NCBI GenBank assembly: GCA_013396525.1
Contig: VWYX01000758.1
Coordinates: forward strand, 351,572-415,571
DNA length: 64,000 nucleotides
Origin: Chaetorhynchus papuensis
Lineage: Eukaryota; Chordata; Aves; Passeriformes; Rhipiduridae
Reading direction: 5' to 3'
Shown: positions 50,530 through 62,789 of the stretch, one piece after another
How positions within the stretch are numbered: position 1 is the stretch's first letter
How the letters are laid out: every line of letters begins with the position of its first letter
Notes under the pieces: generated by a model
Database searches by the model: none
Told to the model about the DNA's origin: nothing
Seen by the model: only the letters and a program-made list of their open reading frames with translations
Made by a program: the position numbers and the translations under genes

Positions 50530-51406
50530 GAAAAACCTTAGACATTAATGCAATTTGTTTAACTGATGATGCCTCTTCCACGATATTAATAAGTTTTACA
50601 AGAACTGATTTAGTTCTAGAATTTTTCAATGTTGTTATCTGAGTTCTGTACATGAAGAATCACGAGTTATGGTGTAATGAAGGGCATGTCCAGACAGGGA
50701 GTTAAATGTGCTTCTGAATGTGTTACCTAACTTGTTCAAAATGCCACATTATAAAACTGTAGTGTAGACAAGGCACTGTATATTTTTAATATGCTATCTG
50801 GCAGAGCTGGACCTAAACTTAACACATGGTAGAATATGTTAGTTAACTTAACTTTAAACTGTAGTAGCCTAAGGCCCTTTGTAGCAGCAGAAAAGGTTTG
50901 TCAGGAGGACAGTGTAAGTGACTTACTCACTATTAACACAGGAAGTCTGCAGCCTTGGTTTTTCACTTTGCCAATTCTATGATTAATACTTGTGTCTTAA
51001 CCACAAGGGCATCATTTTTAAATAAAGCACACACTCTTACTTCAGAAATATTCTTTATAGTCAGGGATCAAATCTTCCAAATTGGATGCCTAAATTTTCA
51101 GTCCTAAACACATATTTGGACTGTAAGCTGTAGCATGTCAGACACCCTGAACATCTCTGAAACCCAGTTAATGCCCTAACAGACAAAGATGCACAGAGAC
51201 TTCTGCAATCTGAGTACCAAGAAGTTTAGGTGATTAACACACTGAAAGTTTTAGCCTTTGACTGTACAATTTTATCATGCCTCTCTACCTGCCTCATTAA
51301 AAACAGTATTAAAGTGACAAAGACTTTTACTCAGAAGTTAGAAAATGCCAGGATTAGGAATTCCAATGAAATCTTAATTTGGCTCCCTTACATTATTACA
51401 ATACAG

Positions 51407-51498
51407 TATGTATTATAATAAACTCTTTAATTATATGATCACATACCACTGAAAAACAGCATGTGATCACATAATTAAAGACTGCAACATAATACATA
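51407..51498 (-). repeat. Extended hairpin-forming inverted repeat
   Basis: Arms 51,424-51,444 and 51,461-51,481 are complementary over 21 bp with one exception (51,435/51,470), around a 16-nt loop. Outside a symmetric 7-nt/7-nt internal loop, a second stem of 10 bp (TATGTATTAT at 51,407 with its complement at 51,489) continues the pairing. On the - strand, the RBKS sense strand, the single exception is a U-G wobble, so the transcript could fold into a hairpin of about 92 nt. Pairing is seen directly. Expression or processing is not. Confidence 0.85.
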
Positions 51499-51704
51499 TG
51501 CAGAAAGGAGACAAATTAAGGTTTCACAGGCAACCTTAACTCTTGCATTTCCTATTTTCTGAACTGCAACCCTAATGAAATTTTCTTAAACATAAAACTT
51601 TAAGGCATACTTTCCTAGGAAAACAAAGAAACAGGACACACTGGAAAACAAACCGTCATGTGGCATCATACTGACATATACATGGGTCAGGAGCAGCACT
51701 GGAA

Positions 51705-51748
51705 CTGTATTACTTAAAACACAATTACTTGTGTTTTAAGTAATACAG
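51705..51748. repeat. Perfect 20-bp inverted repeat with 4-nt loop
   Basis: The arm 'ctgtattacttaaaacacaa' at 51,705-51,724 is followed by a TTAC loop and its exact reverse complement at 51,729-51,748. Perfect pairing over 20 bp with a 4-base loop is far beyond chance for a sequence of this size. It could form a DNA cruciform or an RNA hairpin. Confidence 0.9.
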
Positions 51749-51923
51749 ACTCATCATGAACACAATGTAATACACTACTATTGGTTTTCTCCCATATTTA
51801 CTATCTGCTGAGCATGGGGGGAGATAGAGGAACCCTAAGATCCTCTTTCAGGCTGTGAAGAAGAGCATGGCTTTTGAACAGGATAATCTCTTTGGTCCTG
51901 AGGAACTTCTGCCCAAATTCTTT

Positions 51924-52515
51924 CATAGAATCACAGAATCATAGAATGGCCTGGGTTGGATAGCCATTCCCCCTTGTCCTCTCACTACATGCTTTGTAAA
52001 AAGTTTGTCTCCATCTGTCTTGTAGGCTCCCTTCAGGTACTGGAAGGCTGCAATTAGGCCACCCATAATTTTCTTTCCCAGGCTGAACAAACAAAATTCT
52101 CTCAGCTTTTCCTCGAAGAAAAGGTGCTTCATCCTTCTGATCATCTTAGTGGCTGTGGACTCACTCCAACAGGTCCCTGTCTCTCCTGTGCTGGGACCCC
52201 AGAGCTGGATGCCCTGTTCCAGGTGGGGTCTCAGCAGAGCAGAGGGGCAGAATCCCCTCCCTCCCTGGCCCTGCTGCCCACGCTGCTTTGGATGCAGCCC
52301 AGGACACGTTTGGCTCTCTGGGCTGTGAGTGCTCATGGCCGGGTCATGTCCAGCCTCTCATCCACCAGCCTCTCCTCCACCAAGTCTTTCTGGGCAGGGC
52401 TGCTCTCGATCTGTTCATCCCCCAGCCTGTGTTGATACCAGGGTTGCTCCACCCAGGTGCAGCACCTTGCAGTTGGTTTTGTTAAACCTCATGAGATTCC
52501 CACAGCTCCTTGAGC
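51924..52515 (-). mobile_element. CR1 LINE fragment, antisense (about 0.6 kb)
   Basis: It starts on the + strand with 'catagaatcacagaatcata', the reverse complement of the CR1 3' terminal repeat. It continues through 'ttcaggtactggaaggctgc', 'ccagagctggatgccctgtt' and 'agcaccttgcagttggtttt', all familiar CR1 blocks in antisense order. A few blocks near the start are missing, so there is a small internal deletion. It lies in the same orientation as RBKS. Confidence 0.92.
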
Positions 52516-53594
52516 TTTTCACTTCTCTCACTTTGCCAAGATCCATTCTGCTCAATGAGTGCCTCCTTGCATAGGAACTATGCAATTTTAACCTTTTTCA
52601 CTCAGCTTTCACCACATCATATCTCTTCATGGCCTACACTTTCTTTTCCCACTTCCAGTGCCCACAGCCTGCTCCCTGACTCTACCTCCATATTCCAATA
52701 TCTATTCAACAAATCCTAATCTCTGTTCCAATTTTGTTCCTCTTTCAGCTTCTCCTTTCCTTCTTCCTCTGCCACCCACAAAAATCAAGTAAAACTCTCC
52801 TACATTTCCTTTGTCTGAAATCAACTCTCCATCCCCAGCATTCCCATCCAGCTTTGTCTCTTCTGTATTGAAATCAAGCAGGCTCCTGCTCTGTGCTTCC
52901 TGGGCCTACAACAGATCTTTAACAGTATAAAAGAAGTTGCCTCAAACCAGATTCAGGAATTACACTGGAAGTCATGCTGCCCAAATGGACAAGTGCTTGT
53001 ACGGACAGATGCTCAGGTGAAGCTAGCTGCGAAGCTCTTAACAATTTTCTGATGTCTGTGTGAAAGGTACTTATTTTCCAGAGGCCAATAATACAGTTAA
53101 AATCAGGCAGGTTTCCATACCACTGTGAAGGCTTATCTTTAAAAGAAAGCTCCCCTGCTATCAAGTCTTAAGTAAATTTTAAGGTAGCTGGTATTCATAA
53201 TTCAAAAGCTAGGGTAGGGTGGGAGGCATTTTCCATTGCCTGGTTTCTGCAACCACAGTGCTTTGGCAGAAATCACAAAGAGTTTAACCACAGAAAAACA
53301 GCTGTTATGAAAAACTGTAGCCCAAGATTAAAAACTTGAAGAGTCCAAAAAATAGATTTGTTTCTTGCAAGTGAGATGGAACCTTTAACTGAGGCTGCTT
53401 CCAGCTCATTCTTCATGACAGTATTAATATGCTGGGCATTATCAGACATCTTTTATGGAGTCTGTCATTAGAGAAGCCCAAAACCAGACTTTTTGGAAGC
53501 AGAAGCAGCTTCTCACCATCAACTACTAAAAACCTGTAATTGTCCAACCAGATTTCCACTACAATTTATACCTACTTCATATAGTTATTCACAA

Positions 53595-53661
53595 TCCTTC
53601 CTTCCTTCCTTCCTTCCTTCCTTCCTTCCTTCCTTCCTTCCTTCCTTCCTTCCTTCCTTCT
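53595..53661 (+). repeat. (TTCC)n microsatellite, about 16 units
   Basis: An uninterrupted tetranucleotide array of about 67 bp. Pure arrays of this length are usually polymorphic. Confidence 0.97.
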
Positions 53662-55507
53662 CACCATGATTGTCACAAGAATAATGAATAATCAGTGCCA
53701 CAATGAGAGGATGTCATACATGAGATGTCCCTCTCCAGCTTACAGATCCAGATGACCTTCACTGAAGAGAAGCAAAGAGTTCTTGCCTGTCTCCATATTC
53801 TTTCTCTCTTTTGTTTATTTCTTTCAGTAAGAATGAAGAAAAGCAAGCAAAAAACCCCCATTGAAACAGAGGTTTGAGGCATCTGGGTATGCATCTGTTT
53901 TACACAAAAATAGTCAAGTGAACATTCTAACATGAAGTGCTACATAATACATGAGGGTATTGCAAGCTAAAAGAAGGGAAATTGCATTAACAATTTACTG
54001 TTGGCTACAGATAGGTTTTTACAGTGCTACAAACTCAGCTGTTTACTCAGATTTGATGGCACATGACATTTGAACATGTGTAGCCTATTGTTTTTAAGCA
54101 GAAGCAACCAAACTTCCCTGACAGAAGAGCTGCACAATGATAACACACTGACAGCACAGAACTACAGCTGGCCCACAGTTAACTCCTATCTTTTCTTGAT
54201 ATATTGTGCTATCTACAGTTGCTAAGTGTTTGCATGTCTGTTCTGTGTATCAGGTTTTAATTTTTTCAATCGCTTTTTAAAAAATCTTGTCTTTTCTTCT
54301 GTAACAGACTGGTGTCTTGCTATAGGAGGGTGACAAAAGTGTGAAGCATCTTGCTAAAATTGTTCATAGAGTTAGAAATAGACAGAATAAGTCATGGATA
54401 TTGATTTATGATTCAACTATAGTCCATTAACCACTAGATTAAGAATGCTGTTATCCATTTTCACAAAATGTAATGAAAAAAATATAGTGCAACAGGTGCA
54501 CAACAGGTCATGGTGCAGAAGGTGAACTGGAGAGTCCACAATTCCAGCATGCTGTGATCTACTGGAGGTAGCCTGGCTTCATGAAACCTGTTAGTTCTGA
54601 TCCCAGTTCTATCCCTGATCCGCTGCGTGACTGACTATGTTATGAGCTGTCCCCTCCCAGTATGATCTTCTGGATGGAAGGGAAAAAAAAATTTTAATCT
54701 CGTATAGATTCCTCTCTTGCATAATTATTTACTTAGTGTTCAAATACCGTGGTAATTGTGCTTGAGTAACTGAAAACATTACAGGCACTTAAACAACAAA
54801 AACATTATGTTGGTAATGAAACCCCATCCTGTTCAAGCAAAATGTCAGCTTTCATCTACATATATGCTACATTGAAGGAACAATGCCCTACATTTAAAAG
54901 TACAGTACAGTAACAATTTTCTAATAATTTCACAGACCATGACTGTGTCTTTGCAATGGCTTCATGCCCAGTCACACTCTAAGAATTTTGGTTAGGAAGA
55001 AAAAGCTTTTTTTTTAATTTTAAATGTAAACTATTATATAAAAAACCACAGCCATACCTACTGCTATGCTGGGAGAACAAGGGCATAAGTCTGGTTTTGA
55101 GGTAATTTCATTCACTTTCCTGTGTGTGTAACTCTACTGCCTTGCATTTACTATGCCTGGTCTGCTCTGGAATCATAGCAGAGTCAGACCCATAGCTCCT
55201 GACCTACCAACATTATACTGTACTTAGTCACAACACAAAAATAGGAGGAAAGGCAGCACCAGACATATACAGGAAGATTATAAGGGTATGAGTTGATTTG
55301 CTGTTCAAGGTTATCACTGCAAAATTTTTTAAGTGAATTCAGTTTTCATTAGCGTCGCATGAATTTTTTGGCTATTGTTTCAATTCTAAATAAAACTAAT
55401 GCGACAGAAACTAGAATAGACTACAGGATCTTTATTTAGAAAGCATGATAAAGAGTATTTTTCATGTAGCACAAATGAAAGAGAGAGAATGGCTTTTGTT
55501 AAATTAC

Positions 55508-55672
55508 CTCCGCTGGCACGTGCCATTTTCAGAGCTTCAAGAGAAACAGCAGGGGTTATTTCTAGCTGGCAAACAACCACTTTGGCTTTACAGATGACAT
55601 CAGAAGCTCTCTTCAGGTCTTCAAAATTTAAAAGCAGGTTGGCTCCTGGGACTATGACAATAACGTTCTGTC
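55508..55672 (-). CDS. RBKS: RBKS coding exon with PGANLLL and EITPA motifs
   Basis: The 165-nt exon completes a Gly codon, then encodes 54 residues from QNVIVIVPGANLLLN through KVVVCQLEITPAVSLEAL to MARASG. It ends with one base of the next Val codon at the donor GTAATT. GAN and QLEITP line the ribose-binding side of the active site in ribokinases. Mammalian proteins have AGANLLL where this one has PGANLLL, as I recall. The frame is intact, and the exon matches the corresponding mammalian exon in content and phase. Confidence 0.97.
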
Positions 55673-58600
55673 CTAAAGAGAAGATATCGTGTTTTTTACT
55701 TTAACTTTGGCAATAAAGTATGTTAAAACAATTCCTTACACTTTTTACAATACATTTCAGATGAGTATTTCAGTTTGCTTTCAAAAAAACCCAATAAAAT
55801 TGTATGCATTGCTGACATTTTCAAATACACAAATATTTCAGAGGATAATCGAAAAGATCAGTGTACTAATGAACTAACACTGCACAACAAATGCAATATA
55901 TATTCCTTTGGGAAAAACCATGTATGGGCATTCCCCAGTCTTATTTTGGTGTTTTCTGTGAACTCTAAAGAAGCACTGTACTAGTCACAGTGAGGATGGT
56001 AGATACAAGCTGAGGGTGATATTTGCATCTTCCTGAAATATTCCAGTAGCATTTGGAAGAGAAACGCATCAATGTGATTACTGAATTCATATGCCAAAAA
56101 TGGCATAAAAATTTTAATCTTCCCATCAGCCGGGAACAAAAAGTATTTCACACAGCTAAGAAAATTATGCATATTCTTAAATTTCAGAGAAGCAGGCTTG
56201 CACCTGAGACATTTCAAGTTAGGGCTCCTAAGCATCATGAAAACCAGAACCAGCTTGTCACCAAAGCCCAGAAAGGTGATGCCTGTGTCTAGGGAAAGTT
56301 TTATCAGAAGTGAGTAAACAAGGTGGGCAACAGCTTCTCCTGCCCTTAGAGCTGGCCAGGAGAATGGTCTAAACAAAGCTGTGCGTGTGGAAGCACGGCA
56401 GTGTCTCAAAGCACAACTAAGATCCTTTTTATTCTTGTAGTTTGTTTTACAGTTAGGTGAGATTCATTTATGTAGGTTCCAAATATTCTTTTGTTTTTCT
56501 TCAGACACACAAATCACCTTCTTTTATTGCAGCTTCTTTCTTTTTTTAATCTCTGTTACAACACTTAGAGACCTTCAGGCATGGGTGCCTTCAAATTAAA
56601 ATTTATTATTAATCACTCGGGTATTAACTTCAATAAGTCAGTTGTTCCTTCATTTACAGGCTCAGCCCGCCCCCGCTGAAGATTCCTTTAAGGACTGCCA
56701 ATCATTAAAGGCTACCAATTCTGTAATGAACTGAATTACTCTGCAAATAAATATTTATGTTTTTAAATACATTATTTTTGTTGAATGTGACTTCAAAGTC
56801 CTTTGACTAAGAATGTGCAAAGCTTCTCTCCCTAAATACATTCCAAAAAGAAAGCAGGACAATGGAAAGAATAATATAGTGATCTCAGAGGGAGGGACCC
56901 AAGCTTTCCAAAGCAATTCTGCTGTCAATGGTTTGGTACAGAACAGCTGCATATGAAAAGCAAAACCTCAGCACTTAAAGCCAACGCCCTGCTTTTCAAC
57001 AGACAATGATGGGCATCTTGGATAAAAAACAAAGGAAACAAAACAAAAAACCTTCTGCAATAAGTAAATGTTACCAAAGATATCTGAATCCTATTGAGGA
57101 AATATTCAAAGGCAAATTGCACCCATTTTGCCAAGCATATATTTTGATAGCTTTAGGGTGCAGCAGTGCAAGCAGTAAAAGACAGGGAATCAGTAGAACA
57201 AGAATCTCTTTCATTTCTGCCTGGCCTTTGTGCTTTCTAGAATCTCAGATTCTATCCACATGCCTTGCTGCATTATCTTGCTGAACTATTTAGCTGTACT
57301 GACATGTATATTATTATTAGAATTTAGAGCTAATGGCCCAAGGCAGTAAGGAGGGCTGTTTGCTTAAACCCATATGTGCAAATTCAAGGTAGACCATGCT
57401 ACACTGGATCACGGTCTGAAGCTTTTCTTCATAACTACAAAAGGTCAGAGACTTAAAGTTTGCTTTCAAACCTGCCAGGGAAATGCAGTACCTGCTGTGG
57501 TGCAACAGTCCAGACAGACTAAACCTAAGCTGGAGGGAAACCCCCCCATTCTGTTCTTAGCTATATATACCACACTTACTGAATGATAGCAGTCACCACA
57601 AACTTGCACCAGGCATTCTGCATGAAGGCAGAATCTGGACCCATGCACTCACAATTAATACAAAATTTTTATTAACAGCAACCATTTTGTTGAAAGTAAT
57701 TATTTCTTGCCAGGGAAATCAGATGGGAATTCAGCATCAGGGACAACAGAGTTAAAGACAGATGGCAAAGAGGGGTGAGATTCATCTTGTCCAACATGAA
57801 CTAATTTTTTAAGTTTAAAAAAAATCCTACACACTGGAAAAGTCTAAGCAAACTAATTTCTAAAAATTATTTTTTTATGTTCCGTCAACAAGGAGAAGAG
57901 ACAAATATTTTCAGAGTTTTTTTAGTCTTACGTATCTTAGGTGTCTGTTCGAGGAGGAGATAAACTCTTGTCCAGAAAAGTCTATGTACCTCTGTTAACC
58001 CTAGGGGAAGCCTTAAGCTGTAGACCTAACTTCTAAAACTACTCCAGTGAGGTAAAACATTATCCACACCAAGAATGAGAATAATATATTTACTGCATTA
58101 CTGTAAATTCTAAAATCTCTTTTCTTAGACTAAAAATATCAGTTTTGATGGGAACATCTATATAACTTTGAGTTTTTGCAGACATCAGCTAGAATTTTAA
58201 GGGCCACATTCACACTTGCTATAAGCTGTAACAGCTAAATGAAACTGATGAGCTTGCACAAGCTTACACCAGATGGGGATTGGGTCCAATCAGGATGAAT
58301 GCTGCATACATAAAAACTGTCCTAAGCTGGGCTTCTAAAACAGCTACTGCCAGTTCTTAGAAAGGTGGATAACTCAAGCCAGACTGTTTTTTTACAAGGG
58401 TCATCTTATAGGTGACACCACCTGAGAAGTGCCAGTGGAAAAATCAAATGTCAAACCAGTAAACACCACAGTGAAATAAATATCACTCTTTAAAACTGGA
58501 TGACAAGCCTAAAAACCATCCGTAGTGCTTAGAATTCATCAAAATATCAAACACATCAAACAAGGCAATTGTAACAATAGCTGCAGAGCTTGTGCATAAT

Positions 58601-61600
58601 AATTCATACAGAAGAAAATTGTATTTGTGATCGGAAAAGAATGTTACAAGAAAAACGTGCTGCCAAATCACATAGTTCATGAATATGAAGGTGAGTTTTG
58701 GCAAGGTGATTTCTAGGCAACCACTTAATAGAAGTATTGAAGAGTCTTGCACACAAAACAATCAAGATCATGAAGAAAGTTAATATGTAGAAAGTCTCTA
58801 AAATTGAAGTGACATTTCTTCATAAACCTGAAGGTTCAAACCAAAGATTTTTCTCTACGGAAACTATAATACAAACAAGCTGGCATATGTATTCTAAGTT
58901 TGCCTTGTTTACTTAGCCTTACCTAAATATATATTTTGAATGTTTTTTTACTGCTTGTACTTTGGTACTGAAGGTACACTCAACTTACAAAATAATGTCT
59001 ATTCACCGTTCATGAATGATTAATAACTTTATCATAAAGTCAGCACAATGCCTGTCTCAAGTGAGGGTTATCTTGCAGTGTTCTGTGTAGGTGAGATCTA
59101 AGTCCTGACTTGCAATAATCAAGAGAATTTTAATCATGACTTGCCAATCTCTGTTGTGCCTCCACTGAATTTTTGCTATGAATATGAATATGAAAGTTGT
59201 CAGACTTGTTCAAACCTCTAGTCCAGTTAGGCCAACATAATGGCACCATCAACAGTCAGTACCAGATATGGACAAAGATGCAATAACCTTCAGAGGTAAT
59301 CATGTAAAAAATTATCCACAAAGAGGGTTCTTCCCTCCCTACATGTGTGTAAAAGCACAATACACATCATCACTTTATGGAGCTCTTCCCATCCAATATC
59401 ACATTGCTAGCAGAAGGTGTGCTAAGTGACAGAGCTAGTGGCAAGAAGGCAGACTGAAAGGGGAAACAAAACCTGGGGTTCAAAGCAGTGTGATGCACCT
59501 CGAAGAAAATGTGTTAAGAAAAGCAGCTGGATGTACCAGCTTTTATCCTTAAGAGAGAAAGTACAGATTTGAAGTGCACAGGGTCCTGGTAAACTGAAGC
59601 TTGTGTTTAGTCAAATCAAAACTTTCTGAAAAGGCAGTAGCATAAAAGAGAACAACTGAAAGGAACACAAGGTCCCAGAAATATTTCTGCACAGACTCCT
59701 GAGACCAGCCCAGAGGGAACCTTTGCAGCATCTCTGGGCTGCACATTTTTCAGTGCAGCTCTATAAACTTGTTAAACATCTCTCCACCATTTTGCATTAA
59801 AGCAGAGATTGAACCTCTATCTTTTATTGAAACTATACTGTATTGTCCCAGAATATAATCAACTTTGAGAGTATCAAATGTGCCTGACAATTTTCAAATT
59901 TTTAGCACTTTGCCAATTACAATAGTGGGTGAGTTATACTTGTGCAATTCAGTAACCAGTCAAAAACTTCCTAGAAATTCTGCAGCGCCAGTTAGACAGA
60001 CAGAGGTAACATCAGGAAAGATTTACTTCAGAGCCTCGTCTGACTGTGATCTCTACAGCTTTCTTTTGCTCTGCCTTCACTCATACATCAGTCTCATACA
60101 CCCTCTACTTGCATAATTCCTACTTTTCCCTGTAATTTTTCTCAGTTGGTTTGAGCTGGTATTTTTCCCAAGTATCAGTGCTTGTAAAGAATTGTTAAGA
60201 ACGGTAGGTTAGGTGTGTAACAATACGGCAATGAAAACTTGTCAATTTAAAGAGATGACAGCTATGTTTTTTATTTGTCCCTCATGTTAACACAAAACAC
60301 CATCACCAACCCCAACTTCAAATGCTTCCCTTTTAGGTATAATTTGAACTAGCAGAAATTAATTTACATCAGTCCATTGAGTGCTGTGGTGTTTCAGCTA
60401 CACCAGCACAGCCACTGCAGTAAAACATGCATGTGTAGACAAGCCCTTTGAAAACTGCTGTAAAGCCTGTTTAGGTCAAATCAGCCAGGTTTCTACAGAA
60501 AAAAACCAAAATGTCTCTTGCAACAGCAAAGCACATAAGTACTGCTATTTTACTGCAATTTACTCAATTCAGGCACCAGATGGTTTTCGAGAGAAGTAAC
60601 AACGAGAACCATTACCAATTCCGTGCATCTGTTTGCTTTAGAGCATAGTTCTGACCAGGTTTACTCTTCTACTAGATTTTAAATCAAATTTGAGGCCAGT
60701 GCTAACTTAGCATACGATTTTTCAGGTACTCAGAGGCACAAACTACATGACTTTATGCATTATTCATGTCACTGCGTGAATCACAAGACTGTCATATACC
60801 CTTCACACTGACACTAACACATAAAGTAGCCCACTGTGAACCCCATGGCTCTGAACAATCCATTTCCTTTTCCTGGTGCTTATAAAGGTTTTACATCCAC
60901 AAGATTGTTTTGGTCCTTATCCCTCAGAAAAATTCTTGGTGGTAAAATTTTAACAGGTCATCCTCTGTTCATCCAAGTTCAGACTGTTTTTATCTTAGCT
61001 GGCCATGCATATGAATTAGGAAATAATAAGACTGGTTGTTATTCAACTACTCTGGACAGCAAGCCTAGTGCAAAACATGTACCAAACAGTGAGACCCAGA
61101 AGCCCTACTGGATTCCCACTGTCCCTCCTATTTACAATGGCCATAGTGACTGTAAGCAGCATCAGAAATAAGTGTCAAGAGTTGCTGTGTAATCTACCTG
61201 CTGATCCAAACCAAGTTAACAGGCAGGTGTCCAGGTTATCCAATATATTAGAGTTACCTTATTTCTGAATTAGAGCTGTCATGCAAGGCTTGGATTAATC
61301 TTACTTAGGGAAAATTAAACTCACATCTCCAACTAATTTGCCTAATTTTCCTGAATATTCCTGTGTAGGCTTGCCTTTAGTCACAGTTCCTTCCCAGTTT
61401 TGCTGCGTGAGTAAATAGTTATGTTTCCTTTCCCATTTTGAGCTGTAGCCCAATGTACAACCATCAGGTTACATAGAAGCTTGTTAAGTTGATGTGTCAG
61501 CTAAACTGCGGTAACTGTTCAAATGAAGCCTCTTAGCAACTCCAAAAGTGAACTAATCCAATCACATCTAATTTGTTGTGTTTGCATAAACATTATCAGT

Positions 61601-61668
61601 CCTGAGCTCTATATTTTGATCCAGACACACTTCTTTTAAGAGCTCTCAATAGCTTGAGGAAACAGCTT

Positions 61669-61888
61669 GAAAAGACATGGCACTTAGGTAGATGGTTTAG
61701 TGGTGGACTTGGCAGTGCTGGGCTAATGGCTGGACACCATGATCTTAAAAGGTCTTTTTCAACCTAAATGATTCTATAGTAAAAGTGCTGGGTAAGTTGT
61801 AGTAGGAAAGGAGAGCTTTAACCTTCCAACATACTGTGTGTTCAGGACAATATAAAACTAGGTAGACCAGCTGGCTGATTAAATTATG
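61669..61888 (+). repeat. Duplicated segment, copy 1 (CR1 3' end plus flank)
   Basis: This block matches 62,341-62,568 almost base for base by eye. It contains 'gtagatggtttagtggtgga' at 61,688, a CR1 3' end ('gatcttaaaaggtctttttc' to 'atgattctatag'), and about 100 bp of shared non-CR1 sequence ('taaaagtgctgggtaagttg' onward). The offset between copies is 682 bp at the 5' part. Sharing of the 3' flank shows duplication of a genomic segment rather than two independent CR1 insertions. Confidence 0.85.
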
Positions 61889-62021
61889 CTTGAGGAAAAG
61901 ATATAAAGTTTTCTGAGACTAGTTTAGCAGTCTTGAAAAAGAATATGAAAACAAGCCAAATCTTTATTTCTTCCCCTGAAAAATGAGAGCGAAGGCACAG
62001 GCTAAGGAAAACTAACACGGG

Positions 62022-62035
62022 AAAAAAAAAAAAAA
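62022..62035 (+). repeat. A14 homopolymer
   Basis: A run of 14 A between the two duplicated blocks. Confidence 0.8.
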
Positions 62036-62164
62036 GTCATTTCACTGTGTATTCATCACTGCAGATGCAACTTGAAATCAAGATCTGTGGAAAAATTACA
62101 AGATCAACAGAAATATTTCTACTTATACTGAGGACAATTCCTTTTCCTGACTGAGGGCATAATG

Positions 62165-62462
62165 ACTCACTTGGTGACCTGAGGAGGCAAACCCTTCCCT
62201 CACAGGACCAGAGGAAATGGCCTCAAGTTGTACCGGGGAGACTTAGATTAGATATTAGGAAAAATTTCTTCACTAAAAGGGTTGTCAAGCACTGGAACAG
62301 GATGCACAGGGAAGTGGTTGAGTCGCCAACCCTAAAGGTATTGAAAAGACATGCAGATGTGGCACTCAGGTAGATGGTTTAGTGGTGGACTTGGCAGTGC
62401 TGGGTTAATGGTTGGACTCCATGATCTTAAAAGGTCTTTTTCAACCTAAATGATTCTACAGT
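62165..62462 (+). mobile_element. CR1 LINE fragment, sense, 3' end
   Basis: The blocks 'cacaggaccagaggaaatgg', 'ttagattagatattaggaaa', 'caagcactggaacaggatgc' and the terminal 'aacctaaatgattctacag' are typical of a CR1 3' region. It is 5'-truncated and non-coding. Its last part and 3' flank are repeated 682 bp upstream. Confidence 0.9.
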
Positions 62463-62568
62463 AAAAGTGCTGGGTAAGTTGTAGTGGAAAAGGAGAGCTT
62501 TAACCTTCTAAATACACTGTGTGTTCAGGAAATGCAAAACTAGATAGACCAGCTGGTGATTGAATTAT
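62341..62568 (+). repeat. Duplicated segment, copy 2 (CR1 3' end plus flank)
   Basis: This is the partner of 61,669-61,888. In this copy the CR1 continues upstream, so copy 2 probably sits in the original insertion and copy 1 is the derived piece. It has an extra 8 bases near 62,353 relative to copy 1. Confidence 0.85.
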
Positions 62569-62789
62569 GGCTATCACACTGCTAATTTAAGCATCTGATT
62601 CTGCTGCTTTTAGGTACCTAATCCTACATTGCCTGCAATAAACAGAAGTGCAACGAAGTGTGAATATAATAATGAAAAAAATGAAGAACGTAAAAAAAAA
62701 AAATCCACAATTAACAGTGACAAGGTGAAGGTTCCTTTTATGGCTGTAAAGGCAGAACAAAGAGGACAATTGAGAGCAGAAATATGTAC

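Larger units (their letters stand above)
50246..55507 (-). other. RBKS: RBKS intron (about 5.3 kb)
   Basis: The donor GTAATT is at 55,507 and the acceptor CAG ends at 50,246. It holds an A17 run, two strong inverted repeats (51.41-51.50 and 51.70-51.75 kb), an antisense CR1 (51.92-52.52 kb) and a TTCC microsatellite (53.6 kb). No exon of another gene is recognised. Confidence 0.8.
55673..62789 (-). other. RBKS: RBKS intron (about 7.1 kb)
   Basis: The donor GTACAT is at 62,789 and the acceptor TTTAG ends at 55,673. Up to 61.6 kb I see only AT-rich unique sequence with short chance frames. From 61.67 to 62.57 kb lies a duplicated segment with CR1 tails, and an A14 run sits at 62,022-62,035. 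Confidence 0.8.

Noticed and set aside
51923..52574. 137-codon frame on the - strand and several on the +
   Set aside because: These fall within the antisense CR1; on the - strand they are 3'-UTR-proximal CR1 sequence with no intact reverse transcriptase.
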